From the NCBI GenBank assembly GCA_965644295.1, contig CBFFRP010000234.1, positions 124,001-188,000 of the forward strand: a stretch of 64,000 nt of DNA, read 5' to 3'. Source of the stretch: Paraphysomonas bandaiensis. Its lineage: Eukaryota > Chrysophyceae. This document shows, in pieces, positions 33,801-45,039 of this stretch. The notes beneath the pieces were generated by a model that was not told the origin of the DNA, searched no databases, and was given only the letters and a program-made list of their open reading frames with translations. Position 1 is the stretch's first letter; every line of letters starts with the position of its first letter. The position numbers and the translations under genes were made by a program.

Positions 33801-34162
33801 GTCTTGTCCATGCACCCATATGCCATATCAAGCATATTGTCAAAGCTTAGAACAAAGCAGCATGCTATAGATAGCAGCAGCGAGTGAATGTGTGCGTCAG
33901 ATCGAATGCTTTTGCTAATCGAGTCAAAGTCTTTTGAAGTCAGTGATTCGATAATAAATCCATTCAGTATTATTGGCAGCATTGATATTATAAGGCTGAT
34001 AAAGGCAACACCGATAATGACCATACAGAGCGCTACTTCGGTCCTTATTGATTTCCTTATCGCCTTGAAAGTCCTCTTACACATCTTGTTGATTATACGG
34101 AGGGGGGAGGGGGGGTGAAGGGCACTCCGATGGGATTTGCTTATGCTGTCATATCTCAGCAT
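30891..34162 (-). CDS. Multi-TM hybrid sensor histidine kinase with C-terminal receiver
   Basis: Nine minus-strand exons join in phase to about 749 residues: 34162-33706, 33647-33163, 33013-32708, 32620-32294, 32101-32014, 31861-31651, 31527-31353, 31140-30966 and 30916-30891. The first 310 residues contain seven or eight hydrophobic segments. The HisKA helix carries SFVRYISHEIRTPMN (phospho-His about 329). The ATPase keeps the N box QVIRNLVSNALKFT, G1 VKDNGVGLS, an F-box LFKECIQFD and G2 GNGSGLGL. The receiver has VVDDSP, acceptor Asp about 679 (VCMDSIMP), TGN and VVKPVD. It should autophosphorylate and pass phosphate to its own receiver, then to an HPt protein encoded elsewhere. The membrane part matches no sensor family I can name. 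The last short exon is uncertain (30916 or 30904 as its start). Introns rule out bacterial contamination. Confidence 0.87.
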
Positions 34163-34648
34163 GATAGACTCTACAGAGTGATACGGTTAACTACTTAGAA
34201 CATACAGGGGTCCATTAATGAAGGTTTGTTGACATTAGTTTAGATCAATCGGTGTGATTTATATCTGCCTCCGACTCACAGTGAGCTGCAGTGTTAGTAA
34301 CGCCTCTCCTCATATGTAATTAACGGACTGTTCGCTGGTCGCTTCTGCTGGTGTATCGTGTATGACGACTATACAGTGATATGACTACGTAGCGTGCTGC
34401 TGGGTTCCTACTGCTGCGGTGAGGGCTGTTGTACTTGTATACCACGCTGTATTCCACTGTAGTTTGGTGGAATAGATCTTCCATTATGTGGGAGTACTGT
34501 ACTGTTGTACGATGTGCTGGAGTACACACTGCTGCTGCTGCTGCTGTACAGTACTATATATCGCTCCATAAGATGTTCATCACACAGGCGGACAGGCCAG
34601 GAAAGAACAGTGTAATCCAGCCCTCTGCAATAACTCCTCGAATAAGCT
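34163..34648. promoter_or_regulatory. Divergent promoter region with CTG repeat
   Basis: Shared 5' flank of the histidine kinase (-) and the SCaMC carrier (+). It contains a short (CTG) run at about 34530-34546 next to GTACTGTAC, TGTACAGTAC and related dyads (34495-34556). Regulatory function is inferred from position. Confidence 0.4.
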
Positions 34649-36079
34649 ATGCATGACAAATATCCCTCAACACTAAATCGTCGGCAACAGCTTCACGCCG
34701 TCTTCACTAAGCACGATCGTGATAATTCCGGTGATGTTGATGTGAGTGAGCTGCGGTCCATATTCCATGAGCTCGGAGTGCACAAATCTGACCAGGATAT
34801 TATCCATATCATCAAACAGGCTCACAATAAGGATTCTTCAACATTGAACTTTGAAGAATTTGTAAATGTATTTTCTGTTTCTAATTTGATTGATGTTTTC
34901 AATGAAATCGACTCTGATCGCAGCGGCGCTATAAAAAAGGATGAAATTAAAGCAGCTATGCATAAGTTGGGCTATTCATTTACACCAAAGCAGTGCGACT
35001 TAATGATGTCACAAGTTGACCTTGACCACAATAATGAAATATCTTTTGAGGAATTTAAAAGCTTTTTTGAGAATGTACCCCTGGCTTCGTTGGAGTCAAT
35101 TGCAAAGCATTGGGCTGAAGTTGCATTTGTTACTGATATAGGGACGGATTTTTCACCCACTATACCTCAATCAGGATGTGGACTCAAGTGGTGGCAAACA
35201 GTTCTTGCTGGCGGAACTGCTGGTGTCATATCTCGCACAGCCACTGCCCCATTAGAGAAAATAAAATTATCCGCCCAGACAGGCATTAATAGTGGTTTAG
35301 GGTTGCTTGGAGAACTTCGAAGCATATATGCTACACAGGGAATGAGAGGGTTATTTGCTGGCAATTTCGTTAACTGCTTGCGTGTTTTTCCAACAGCTGG
35401 AATTACATGTACGTGCTATTTGAATTTGCTGGCCATGACACCTGCTGATGCTGAATTTGATGCTATGGAGCCGGTATATAGAGTATTATGTGCAGGCACT
35501 GCTGCTCTAGTGGCCAACACGATAACTTACCCCCTAGATATGCTTAGAGCTCGAGCTACTGTTGTATGGACGAGCTACTCTCCGCCGAGTGTGTTGAATG
35601 ATGCACGTCAGATACTATCTCGAAAGGGCTTGAAAGGTTTTTACCATGGCTTAAAGCCTACATTGATGGCTGTTGTACCGTTCGTAGCTATTCAAAATAC
35701 TTCAATTGATCTCATGAGAGATGCGGCGATTCAGAACGGCGTGCAGCCAAGTACTGGCTTGTTGTTGACAGTTGGTGCAGCTGCTGGATTGATGGCACAG
35801 TGTGTTGTGTTTCCTCTTGATGTCATCAGACGACGCTTTCAGGTGTATGGAAGTAATGGTAATAAACGTAGCATGCCGTCGACTCAGGCGAATGTCAATA
35901 TTTTGTCGGATAGAACATGGTTATCAATGAAAAATCTTGTGGGCCAGCATGGATACAGAGCATTGTTCGCAGGAATAGTACCGACATTCGTGAAGACGAT
36001 TCCCGCCGTGGCAATTGTTGCTGCTGTGAAAGGAAAAATGAATAGCTATTTCAAAGAACAAAATATGCAAAATCACTGA
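34649..36079 (+). CDS. Mitochondrial ATP-Mg/phosphate carrier (SCaMC type)
   Basis: A single exon encodes 476 residues, the usual SCaMC length. The N-terminal half is a calmodulin-like sensor with EF-hand loops at about residues 23-34 (DRDNSGDVDVSE), 88-99 (DSDRSGAIKKDE) and 124-135 (DLDHNNEISFEE). The second loop (about 60-71) has lost key ligands. The C-terminal half holds three solute-carrier repeats with the signatures TAPLEKIK, TYPLDMLRAR and VFPLDVIRRR. SCaMCs exchange ATP-Mg for phosphate across the inner mitochondrial membrane when cytosolic calcium rises; the EF-hand domain faces the intermembrane space. It is intronless, unlike most neighbours, and divergent from the histidine kinase gene. 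Confidence 0.93.
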   Translation: MHDKYPSTLNRRQQLHAVFTKHDRDNSGDVDVSELRSIFHELGVHKSDQDIIHIIKQAHNKDSSTLNFEEFVNVFSVSNLIDVFNEIDSDRSGAIKKDEIKAAMHKLGYSFTPKQCDLMMSQVDLDHNNEISFEEFKSFFENVPLASLESIAKHWAEVAFVTDIGTDFSPTIPQSGCGLKWWQTVLAGGTAGVISRTATAPLEKIKLSAQTGINSGLGLLGELRSIYATQGMRGLFAGNFVNCLRVFPTAGITCTCYLNLLAMTPADAEFDAMEPVYRVLCAGTAALVANTITYPLDMLRARATVVWTSYSPPSVLNDARQILSRKGLKGFYHGLKPTLMAVVPFVAIQNTSIDLMRDAAIQNGVQPSTGLLLTVGAAAGLMAQCVVFPLDVIRRRFQVYGSNGNKRSMPSTQANVNILSDRTWLSMKNLVGQHGYRALFAGIVPTFVKTIPAVAIVAAVKGKMNSYFKEQNMQNH

Positions 36080-36758
36080 GTTGATGTAGTACTCACTACT
36101 TTGCATTATGACTTTTAAATTTGTGTATACTTTCGTTGTAGCAATATTAGTAGGATTGTGATGCCAGATTGTTGTAATAATTATCCTACTGTTTTCAATA
36201 CATCTATATATGAAAAAAGCGAACACTCTATGGGGTTCGTTGTTTCATATTCACCCTCATCATCTACTATTTACATGCCCCACACAATAGCTTTCCAACT
36301 ACCTAAGTACTATCACTCTATATATACACTTACTGCGATGAGGGCTACTATGAAGCTATATATTAACGAAATCCATAAAGTTGAAGCATTACTGCTGCTG
36401 AAATTTTATTTTATTATTCAATTCATATCAAACTATATTCAATCGTATCAATATCCATTGCGATATCCCAAACAAGTATGTATAATAAAGCTAACGTGGT
36501 AATGTGAGGCTTTCAGCTTTGAATCACTCATGCTTTCTGTAGAGAAACGTTACGTACTATTATCGTATTATATATCTACTAATGCACTACAAGATATTAT
36601 ATGACACAATAGAAGGTACTCTCTTATACGCCGTGCTAATTACTACAGTAATAGTTTGGTTTACTAGTTTGAAAAATTAAAGAAGTGTTTACTTCGGATT
36701 GTTTACAGTTTAGTTACAGGAGAGTAACACATAAGACACTACAAACCTACAAAGAGCT
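36080..36758. other. Convergent intergenic spacer
   Basis: AT-rich spacer between two convergent genes. A 114-codon plus-strand frame at 36158-36502 has no domain, low-complexity composition and no context, so I do not call it. Confidence 0.45.
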
Positions 36759-37283
36759 TTATTCATGCACAGAATGATCGTAGAAATATTTCAGGCATAG
36801 AAGTCCCGAAATCAAGTATATAGCACCCACAAGCAACATTCCGCCAGATATACACAGTGTCAAGGATATAAATATTGAGCTGGACCATTCCAAATCTTCA
36901 TATTGTTGCAACACTATAACACCGATATAGATATAAATTAATCCACGAACTATCCAACTGCGTGATACAAGCGCATCATCGACAATCGAAAGCAATCGCA
37001 ATTCAACAAAAAGCAACATTAGACAAAATGAAATGCTGAAGGATTTCGCAATAATATCTATGAGAGATATCGAATACAAGAAAAACGACAAAATCTGGGA
37101 CGTCATTGTCGCTAAAGTAAACAACAGGGACACCCAGGATAACCATGTAACAACAATTACGCAGCACCCCTTCTTTCGGTCTTCAGAGTGGGAACTAGAC
37201 CTCTCGTTCTTATGAGAATTATTGAGTAATGGAGACGACTCCACCCACGAAGGGCTTTTCGACTCACTTTCAATTTCACTCAT
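36759..37283 (-). CDS. Small four-TM membrane protein, TVP15/COPI-associated-like
   Basis: A single frame of 174 residues opens with an acidic, serine-rich cytosolic N-tail (MSEIESESKSPSW) that includes a PLL-type dileucine. Four hydrophobic helices follow. The segment VELRLLSIVDD...SWIVRGLIYIYIGVIVL resembles the core of the TVP15/COPI-associated family (L-R ... GRG-x-Y-I-x-x-G). That family sits in Golgi vesicle membranes. The similarity is only at motif level; another small tetraspanning family is possible. The gene ends 679 bases from the convergent SCaMC gene. Confidence 0.55.
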   Translation of the reverse strand: MSEIESESKSPSWVESSPLLNNSHKNERSSSHSEDRKKGCCVIVVTWLSWVSLLFTLATMTSQILSFFLYSISLIDIIAKSFSISFCLMLLFVELRLLSIVDDALVSRSWIVRGLIYIYIGVIVLQQYEDLEWSSSIFISLTLCISGGMLLVGAIYLISGLLCLKYFYDHSVHE

Positions 37284-37724
37284 TGTACAACAAGTGAAAT
37301 TTATCAGCTACTTGAATCACAGGTTCAGACTAGAATGGAATGGCAAATGTATCGTGTCAGTTAGTGTGATGCAATACTATGACTATGATACTTCCACATC
37401 ACTGTTAAGATGTATGTATATATCATGCCAACGTATTCTTATAGTAGAGAATACCACTGTATTCCTGAGGTGTTGGTGTGGTTAGTATCTGCTGCTGCTG
37501 ATGGTTTATCTGAGCATATGGTGCCACTTGCTCCACGTGAATGTGCTGCTATGTGCTGTGCTGTATCATCATAGTCGATACAATCAAGAAGGTATCAGTC
37601 ACTGCTAGCACAGATATCTGCCCCGACAATATCATCATCTCGCACGAGTATCACATACATAAGAGCGAGTCGACTCCACTATAATTGTTTTTCCTATCAT
37701 TAATATTTCCCGTTGAAGGTAGCC
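37284..37724. promoter_or_regulatory. Divergent promoter region
   Basis: Spacer between the divergent TVP15-like (-) and cupin-like (+) genes. It contains GTATATATC, CTGCTGCTGCTG and TGTATTCCTGAG-type tracts (37400-37510), similar to other upstream regions. No open frame is supported. Confidence 0.35.
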
Positions 37725-39434
37725 ATGAGCAAGATTATTCAGTATATAGTGGTCGGGGTTTCTCTGGCGTGGATATATAAATTTTGGAAGTGTTACCTGT
37801 ACCCATTGCATTATCATGCTTACCCAGAGCTTCTTCCTGACCCCACTAAAGTTGCTGGTTCCCCAGATGGTATCACATCCACCTGTAATGGTAACGCATT
37901 TGCACTCGTTAAGATCGTTCATAACGTTCATGACATGGTGACTGCCCGTAAAATCGCGCAGCGCACCAAAGCCCCTGTTTTATTTAAAAATTTTATCACG
38001 GATATTGACAAGAAATGGGATGATATTATGGGCCATCATAAGGATACCGAGATTGACTTCACCAATATGGAAATTCAGAGCTTTGGAAATACGTTTTTAA
38101 GTGGGGCAAAGAAATCTGGTACTGTACATGCCAATGTGGGCGATGTATTATCCATGACAGAGCAGAACACGTCATTATTCGCGTCGTTCACATCATTTTT
38201 GGATGAATCTAGTATCCCTATGTTGACAGGAGATGTGTCCAAGCATAATATGCATTTTCTTTTGGATTCCAATTTTATATCGAACTTTCATGACGATGTA
38301 GTGTCCACTGAATTTCATGCAGCGTTTGGAGTCCGGTAAGTTTTTCACACACTTATGACTTTAGTAATTTTTATTTGCATGGTATTATAGATCATACGCA
38401 TTTCAATTTCTCGGTAGCAAGCTGTGGGTTTTCATGCACCCTAGAGACACTGAAAAGTATCTGACCATTGTGACACCCGCCACAATGCCAATTGGAGGAA
38501 ATGAGAAACAATTCTTCGCTGATATTGACGTACGTCTATGTATGCTCTAGATATGATATGCAGAAGTGTACGCAATATATGCCAACACCACTGTTTTGAG
38601 TTCAGATCGAAACATTCAATTTTATGTATTATATTGCCTGTATGATATAAAAGGAATGGAAAGTCACTTATTTTTTCTATTATCTGTTTGCAATTTATTG
38701 GACAAATACGAAGTTTATCGTTATGTACATATGTGTTTCACGTATATTGTTTTTAATATATGACCTTAATTTTTTTAGGAAATTCCCTTTGCTAAGAGTG
38801 AACGTGGCGACCTCTTGGTATTCCCTAACCACTGGCAGCACGCTGTATTGAGTACTGTAAGTATCTGTCGTATTGTATATGTGCAATAGAATTTGTATGC
38901 GTGTGAATTATACTGTTGTTACACGATTTATATAATTTGTGCCTTCGCAGAGGGGACCAAACGTGATGTTCAACCTTCGTGAGTTGACTCTTCTGGAAGC
39001 ACTGTGGACTCAGCCCGGGAGGATGGTACAGGCAATGCTTACCCTTGGATACCTTAAATTATCAGGTGCGTTAAAATTTCTTATGTACAACAAGAATAAA
39101 TACTGGGACTTGTTTTATCGTCACTCAATGGTGTTTATAATCGTATGCGAAGTACACAATACGGAATATACATTTGTATGATGTTTATTAGGTTTATTTA
39201 ATCATTTGATGCATGCTGCTAGATGTATTTGTTACTGACTTGTTATTGTCCTCAGGGGCTGGTAATCGTGATCTTGAGGATGCGAGATTCACTTACAACC
39301 GTTTGAACCCTCTGGAGCAGGCTTATGCCGACAGACGCAAAAATTTTGTCTCCACATCTGCGAGTGATAGCGCATGTAAAGACTTCTTTGTCTCTATTAT
39401 GAGAAATACGGAATACACTCCCAGCCGCAACTAG
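37725..39434 (+). CDS. Membrane-anchored JmjC/cupin-8-like protein, probably lacking one iron ligand
   Basis: Five exons (37725-38335, 38391-38529, 38779-38856, 38951-39065, 39256-39434) join in phase to about 373 residues. The N-terminal helix (IIQYIVVGVSLAWIYKFW) looks like a signal anchor. The C-terminal two thirds form a double-stranded beta-helix pattern: TEFHAAFGVRSYAFQFLGSKLWVFMHP, then GDLLVFPNHWQHAVLST. This is the layout of JmjC/cupin_8 Fe(II)/2-oxoglutarate oxygenases, where an HxD/E...H triad binds iron. Here the first motif reads His-Ala-Ala, so the carboxylate ligand seems missing while the distal His (WQHAV) remains. Activity with a halide-like or other ligand set, or loss of catalysis, are both possible. 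The fourth intron is 190 bases and the second 249, longer than most in the window. Confidence 0.65.
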
Positions 39435-41035
39435 ACTGCTGAGATGTACAGCTCGTTGGCCAGTGCTGGTGTTAGTATAGATTATATCATTGCTTCTGGC
39501 GTTGGGTAACATGGCTTCTATTTCACAAGCTGTTGTTCTTTGCAGTTAAGTGACGTGGATATGGATGAGTTTAATAGGAACATATTAGTATTTGCATTGC
39601 GCTTTTGGAGTAGCATGTTGTAGATTACTTGAGCTCACAGCGAATCGTAATGAGAAGATATGTTGTTTTGTACCAGGCGTGCTAATTAACAGTCTTGTGA
39701 TTACTAAATGACTACTTCTTCTGTAAACTCGTGATGTAAGATATTTACGTGCTTGGGAGAACCACCACTACGTGGAGATCACTCTTCTCAATTATAGAAC
39801 ACATTAAGTGTTGTCATTTGCAGAATAAGTAGTTGTTAGATATTGGTAACAAATATATTTTGTTTACAACCTCATTTGAAGCAAACTGTACTGTGTGGGT
39901 AGTAAGTACAATGCTTATATAGTAGCGGGCGAAGCAGCAAAAGTAAAACATTCAACAATATTAAGAGACATCAAAAGAATTCACGATTAGTTACAAGTGT
40001 ATCAAGATTAAGAAAATCTGATTATTACATGAACGGTTGTGTACAGAAACTACAAGCTTTACATCTATAGACTGTCTAAAAACTGGACTTGCTATACTAC
40101 GTCTCGGGACTGCTTGCGCATCGCTGCGATAATGTATCAAGACAATAGGGGATATGGAACCAACAACTCTTCATTGACGGCTTTGGGCCGAGTAACAAAA
40201 ACAGCAACACAATCATAACCACAAGGACAACCAGCGTCAAAATCGGCCTCGCTAAGATAGCGAGCATAATTAGGGGGGACATGTACATATTCAGTGGGAA
40301 GATGAAGCATAAGACAAACAGGATCACGAAGATCATACTCAGCATCAACATGATGTACACACAATTCTCTCCGCAACACCCTCAGAACACGTAGCTAAGA
40401 AGTGATATTCAGATGTTGCTGGTTCATCCTGAACACATATGTCTCAAGTTAAGTACAGAACTATGGATGTATACAGACCAATACCTCTGTGACTACAGAG
40501 ACGAGCAGGAGTTAGGACCAATGAAGAGCGTACTATAGATGCTATACAAATATAAAATTCAACTTAGTTTAATAAAAATCTACTAAACATAAGAAGCGTA
40601 GGTTGCCTGCCCATTTTTCCGTTTTGTCTCTAAAATAATTTTCAGGAATAAATCACAATGATATTTTGTCTGTAGTAATTTTGTTGTTGTTTCAAAAATG
40701 ACAAATAAGTTATATTACTACACCACATCCTAGAGCATTACTAGCCAACTTATACTTCACTTCATTGTCTGATAATATCTTGGCAAGACATTCATTAATC
40801 TGCCCAACTCAAGATTGAACTCCAAACACTTCAACACTATTATTTCCAACAATACCGCATAATCCAGTGGTGTATAACAATATAATATAAATAACATGAT
40901 TAATATTGCATTATAATACATTAGATTGTTTTGAATAAACGACGCTTGCTGGAATAGGAATTAGACTTATTAGAGAAAGTCTAAAGGCGGACCTGGCCCA
41001 TGTTCTTCAATTTGTACAAGCTTTTGCATCTAGAT
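39435..41035. other. Gene-poor region
   Basis: AT-rich, with no intact gene. A minus-strand frame at 40379-40137 (80 codons, with LRDPVCLMLHLPTEYVHVPP and a Cys-rich CPCGYDC segment) is protein-like but isolated. It may belong to the same decayed minus-strand unit as 41036-41889. Confidence 0.4.
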
Positions 41036-41889
41036 CTACAATTTCTTGTCCATCACAAGAAACTGACAAACAACACAACATGCTGCATACTGCTTCGACA
41101 AGAGAATCAAGCAATCTCCAATAGATTTTCCCGAAACGGAATAATACCTTAACAGCATCAAAGAATTCAACACTGCATTAGACACTGAAAAAGGTACGAC
41201 TGACATGCGCTCGAATATATCGGAAGCATCATTGGCAGTAGTCTCTTTTCCAAAGAAAATTGGAATATCCCTCTCAGCATCAAAACCATCATACTGTATC
41301 TCAACTTGGAGATCAACAACCGACTTTAAATCCTCAAGTGACTTTGACTGCACACCATACTGTACTACTGACTCCAATAATCATTGATAACATTGTGCAC
41401 AGCATAACACTCATCATCAGCAAGCTTCGAATCCTCGCTAGGAGTATCAGTAGACAACTCCTCAGTTTTATCGGCAACAATCGCATCACTGACAACAACA
41501 TCTTGCACTGACTCAACAGACTCAACCTTAGTAGAATTAAATCCGCAACACCAACACTTAATGACTGCTGCACTGAACCAAATACCATCTTCATAGCACC
41601 GAATTCGTGACCTACGACCTTTTCACCGCTTTGTACTGACTTCGAATTAGCCTTCCATGATTGTCTGGATTTTCTTTGTCTTGCGATTATGCTCAGCGAA
41701 CCATTCACCCATATACTGCCGCTGCTCAATAAACCGTTGATCCATATCTTCGAAGTGCTGCTCAATATTCACCAACCTCTGAAACAGTTGCTGATTTCGC
41801 TGAAACAACTGCCGAATATACAGAGGAATCTGCTCTTCAGAACCATCATCTGTCCCTCCATAACACTCTAAATGAATTAAACTCAACAA
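41036..41889 (-). pseudogene. Frameshifted minus-strand coding relic with coiled-coil N-terminus
   Basis: Three protein-like segments follow one another on the minus strand in three frames. The first (41889-41647) is a glutamine-rich coiled coil (RQLFQRNQQLFQRLVNIEQHF). The second (about 41640-41390) is acidic (ESVQDVVVSDAIVADKTEEL). The third (41377-41036) contains ESVVQYGVQSKSLEDLKSVV. The frame changes are single-base and lack splice sites, so this looks like a decayed gene rather than introns. I recognise no family; a retroelement gag-like origin is possible. Confidence 0.35.
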
Positions 41890-42509
41890 TATTCAATGTT
41901 TGCTGTTCTTATACTCAGAGTAATATTACTGTGATGTTTCTGAGAACTAGAAACACGTGAATTACAGAAAGCTCTCTCTAAAATCGTTTTAACAGATTTA
42001 AAGCGCCCGTCAGCGGGCTGTTAAACTGTTAAGCCTACCAGCGGAACTCCTTCACATAAACGCAAACCGCGAATGAGCTTAAATGAATCGTTATTAAAAC
42101 GTTCTATAGAAGAGGTGAGTGAGACAGCCATACATCTCCACAGTGTACACACACATACACATACATACCCCATGAGAAGTATTTATCAAGTTGAAAGAAC
42201 TGAAAACCCAATATAGTATACAGACAGAAATACAGTAGAGTAGATACGCATATACCGAGTATACAGGGCACTCTGCCCTAATATCTAGATATCAATCGTA
42301 CTTCTTTGCAACAGTGCATCACTTCGACTTCGTTTATTTCCCCAGCGAATCATAACAAACGACTTCTTTGGGAACGTGTATGCTGATATATAGACTGGAG
42401 CCTGTGTATGATACACTCACACGGTATCAGGACAGTGTCTAGACTATAGTCACAGCTGTCTGTTGAAGTATTATTCATGTATGGGTCCCAGCGCTTCATC
42501 TAAACTGAT
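41890..42509. promoter_or_regulatory. Intergenic, 5' flank of the kinase gene
   Basis: No gene visible. From about 42120 to 42440 the sequence is rich in ACACACATACAC and GTATAC/CAGTGTA-type motifs shared with other upstream regions. Confidence 0.35.
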
Positions 42510-45039
42510 ATGGGTGGTACTGTAGCTGTAGGAGTCAGCCCATCCACTGAGATTAGACAAGCATGTCAGCTCCTCAGTGGAGGGCTATTAGGAGAATATC
42601 GTCGTCTCAAGGGGTCAGGAGACGATGATTCGAAAATATATCGTTCACTACGCAACGCGTGTTCGACTGTGAGCCAGCAGAGAGACAGACTGTACGCCAG
42701 TGGCTCACAGACAACAGTGAAAAATCTCGCCTTACAGAGATTGACACAGTCACTGCGAGCTGATAATGGCCTCATCAACGATTCCGCTCATAGTTGTGAT
42801 ACGCCCTTCTGCGTAAAGGGTACTGAGAAAACAGTTTCAACAGAGGTCCAAGAGAGCACAAGGGAAAATTTGGATTTTTCTGATGTCTCAATGATGCGCA
42901 ATAAACCTATTCTTTCAGTTGATATTGACAATGAAGCAAACAATTACGTCGGTAAAGTTCATCCATGCATATCCCCATGCGGTGCCTTAAGAGTTGGTGA
43001 ATTCACTATCAATCAGCACATCATGACAGAGTCCTCGGAGTTTGTTGAAATAAAATGCCTGGGAAGCGGCTATACGAGTCGGGTATATGAGGCCTTACAT
43101 GTGCCGTCCATGACTTTAGTGGCATTGAAAATGTTGCAAGTTCACGATGACGATGATGTCCAGAGAGTTAGCAGCGAATTGCGTGTGCTGTACGATAATA
43201 TGGCGGATATGCATTTATTATATGACGAACTCAAGGTGAACTTACGTGATATAGACGATGCGAATACTTTCATTTGTTTTATGGTTTAGTTGAACGGTTT
43301 GCAGTATATTATTTGTTGTTGTCCTCTCACCATCTGTTATACGTCAGATGGAAAATGTACGTTGTTCTACGAAGAGGAGTACTGGTGCCAAGTCTCATAC
43401 TTCAAAAAATCGATGTAATAATGTGTTGGGTATGTATGATGGTGAGTAATGTGAATTACGATGTTGTTAGGAAATGTTAAGGTTACATTTTATGTATATG
43501 TAAGATATTTTATATGCGACATATATTTTTCTACTAATATGTGCGTAACATAGCCTTTTTGTCCCCGGAAACGGGAATGGTCAACATTGTGGTAGAATAC
43601 ATGGACGGAGGCTCGTTGGATAATGTTGTGAAAAATGGTGGGTGCCAGAATGAAGCCGTCATGGCACAGATAACCAAGCAGGTGTCGAACTAACCCCTGA
43701 GCTATAAATCTATGATATTGCGGTGAAACTAACTTAAACGCGTTATAATTATGTGGATAGTATTCAACACGAAATTGTTTCGAAACAGTTATTGTGATAA
43801 TATCGTGATCAGGTTCTCGAAGCCCTACTGTTTTTGAGAAATAAAAATCAACTTCATCGTGACATCAAGCCAGGAAACATTCTGCTTAACTGCAATGGAG
43901 ACATAAGTTTGGCTGACTTTGGCCTGGCTAAAGTTGCCAGCTGTAGAAACTGTCATCAAAATTCCTTTGTTGGAACCCTTAACTACATGGTGAGAGCTTA
44001 TATACTTCTTCGTTTTGAATTAGTAAGTGCATAGTTCTTCTCGTCTGTGATTGCAATATCGATCATTCGTGTAATAGCTTGATACTGATATGTAGTATTA
44101 TACTTACAGTCACCGGAAAAAATTATGAACTCTAGTTACTCTTTTCCAAGCGATATATGGTCATTGGGGATAACATTGATTACTGCAATAGAAGGCAAAC
44201 ATCCTTATGCTCTACATGGTAGCAACTATTGGGATCTTGTCCGTTACGTATGTGATGAAGATTCTCCCAATGTGGGACCTCGGTTCAGCACAGAGTTGCG
44301 GGACTTCATTTCTCTCTGTTTGCAGAAGGATCCAACTGACCGTCCTACGATAAGACAACTTCTACGACATTCTTTTGTTACGCAGTCGACAGTATCATCA
44401 GCAGTTACCACTGATGAATCTATCAGCCCGCGGTTATCATTCGATACCGAATATCAGAGTAGTGTCCCAACGGATGAAGATATTTCGCAGTTGGTGGACA
44501 CAGCTGTGATGAAAGTATGCGAAAACAACTCAACAGCGAGTTCTTCGTCGTCGATTGCGCAATTGGCAAGTCATTCTATTGTACAGCAAAAATCATTGAA
44601 TGAAGCAGACAACGACAGGATCCACAATGGAGTACATATTGCTGAAACTTCTATGAACAGTAATTGTGCTGCAAGTTGCGGTAAGGAAAAAACAATGGAG
44701 GCTTTTCTTATGGCTGCCCGTCTTGAGCATATGGAGTTGATTCTCCACAAAATTGTATCGAAATATCAATCTCTTAAAAAAATTAAAGGCTACAAGTCTA
44801 CCGACGATTTACTGAAAATGTCATCATTTGATGAATCATCACTTCTATCGGTAACACGACATAAAGAGCGGTCCATGTGTCTGGCTCGGGTAGAAAATAT
44901 GAAACCAATCCCAGACCCTAATAGAAGGGGTAAAGTCTATTGGAAACATTTTGCAAAACAGTTGCATATTCCATTTGAGGTTGTATTGCTCTCGGTTAAA
45001 AATATAATACCTGATGAACTGGTTTATGTTGGAGATTAA
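42510..45039 (+). CDS. STE/MAP2K-like protein kinase with long N- and C-terminal extensions
   Basis: Five exons (42510-43235, 43348-43441, 43554-43681, 43813-43989, 44110-45039) join in phase to about 684 residues. The kinase domain starts near residue 178 with a glycine loop LGSGYTSRVYEA, followed by the ATP-binding lysine in VALKM (about Lys207). EYMDGGSLDNVV is typical of MAP2K hinges. HRDIKPGNILL (Asp about 333), DFGLA (Asp about 351), SPEK and SDIWSLGITL follow, so it should be active. The activation segment is unusual, with ASCRNCHQNSFVGTLNYM in place of a standard S-x-x-x-S/T. The N-terminal 175 residues are mostly disordered. The C-terminal 300 include a serine-rich linker and a helical block (MEAFLMAARLEHMELILHKI) I cannot assign. 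The end of exon 1 is the least sure junction; an alternative donor lies at about 43286. Confidence 0.82.

Noticed and set aside
34530-34546. CTG repeat as a CRISPR-like or structured array
   Set aside because: It is only a short trinucleotide microsatellite; there are no spaced repeats.
36158-36502. 114-codon plus-strand gene
   Set aside because: The frame overlaps a convergent 3' spacer and has AT-driven composition and no recognisable domain.
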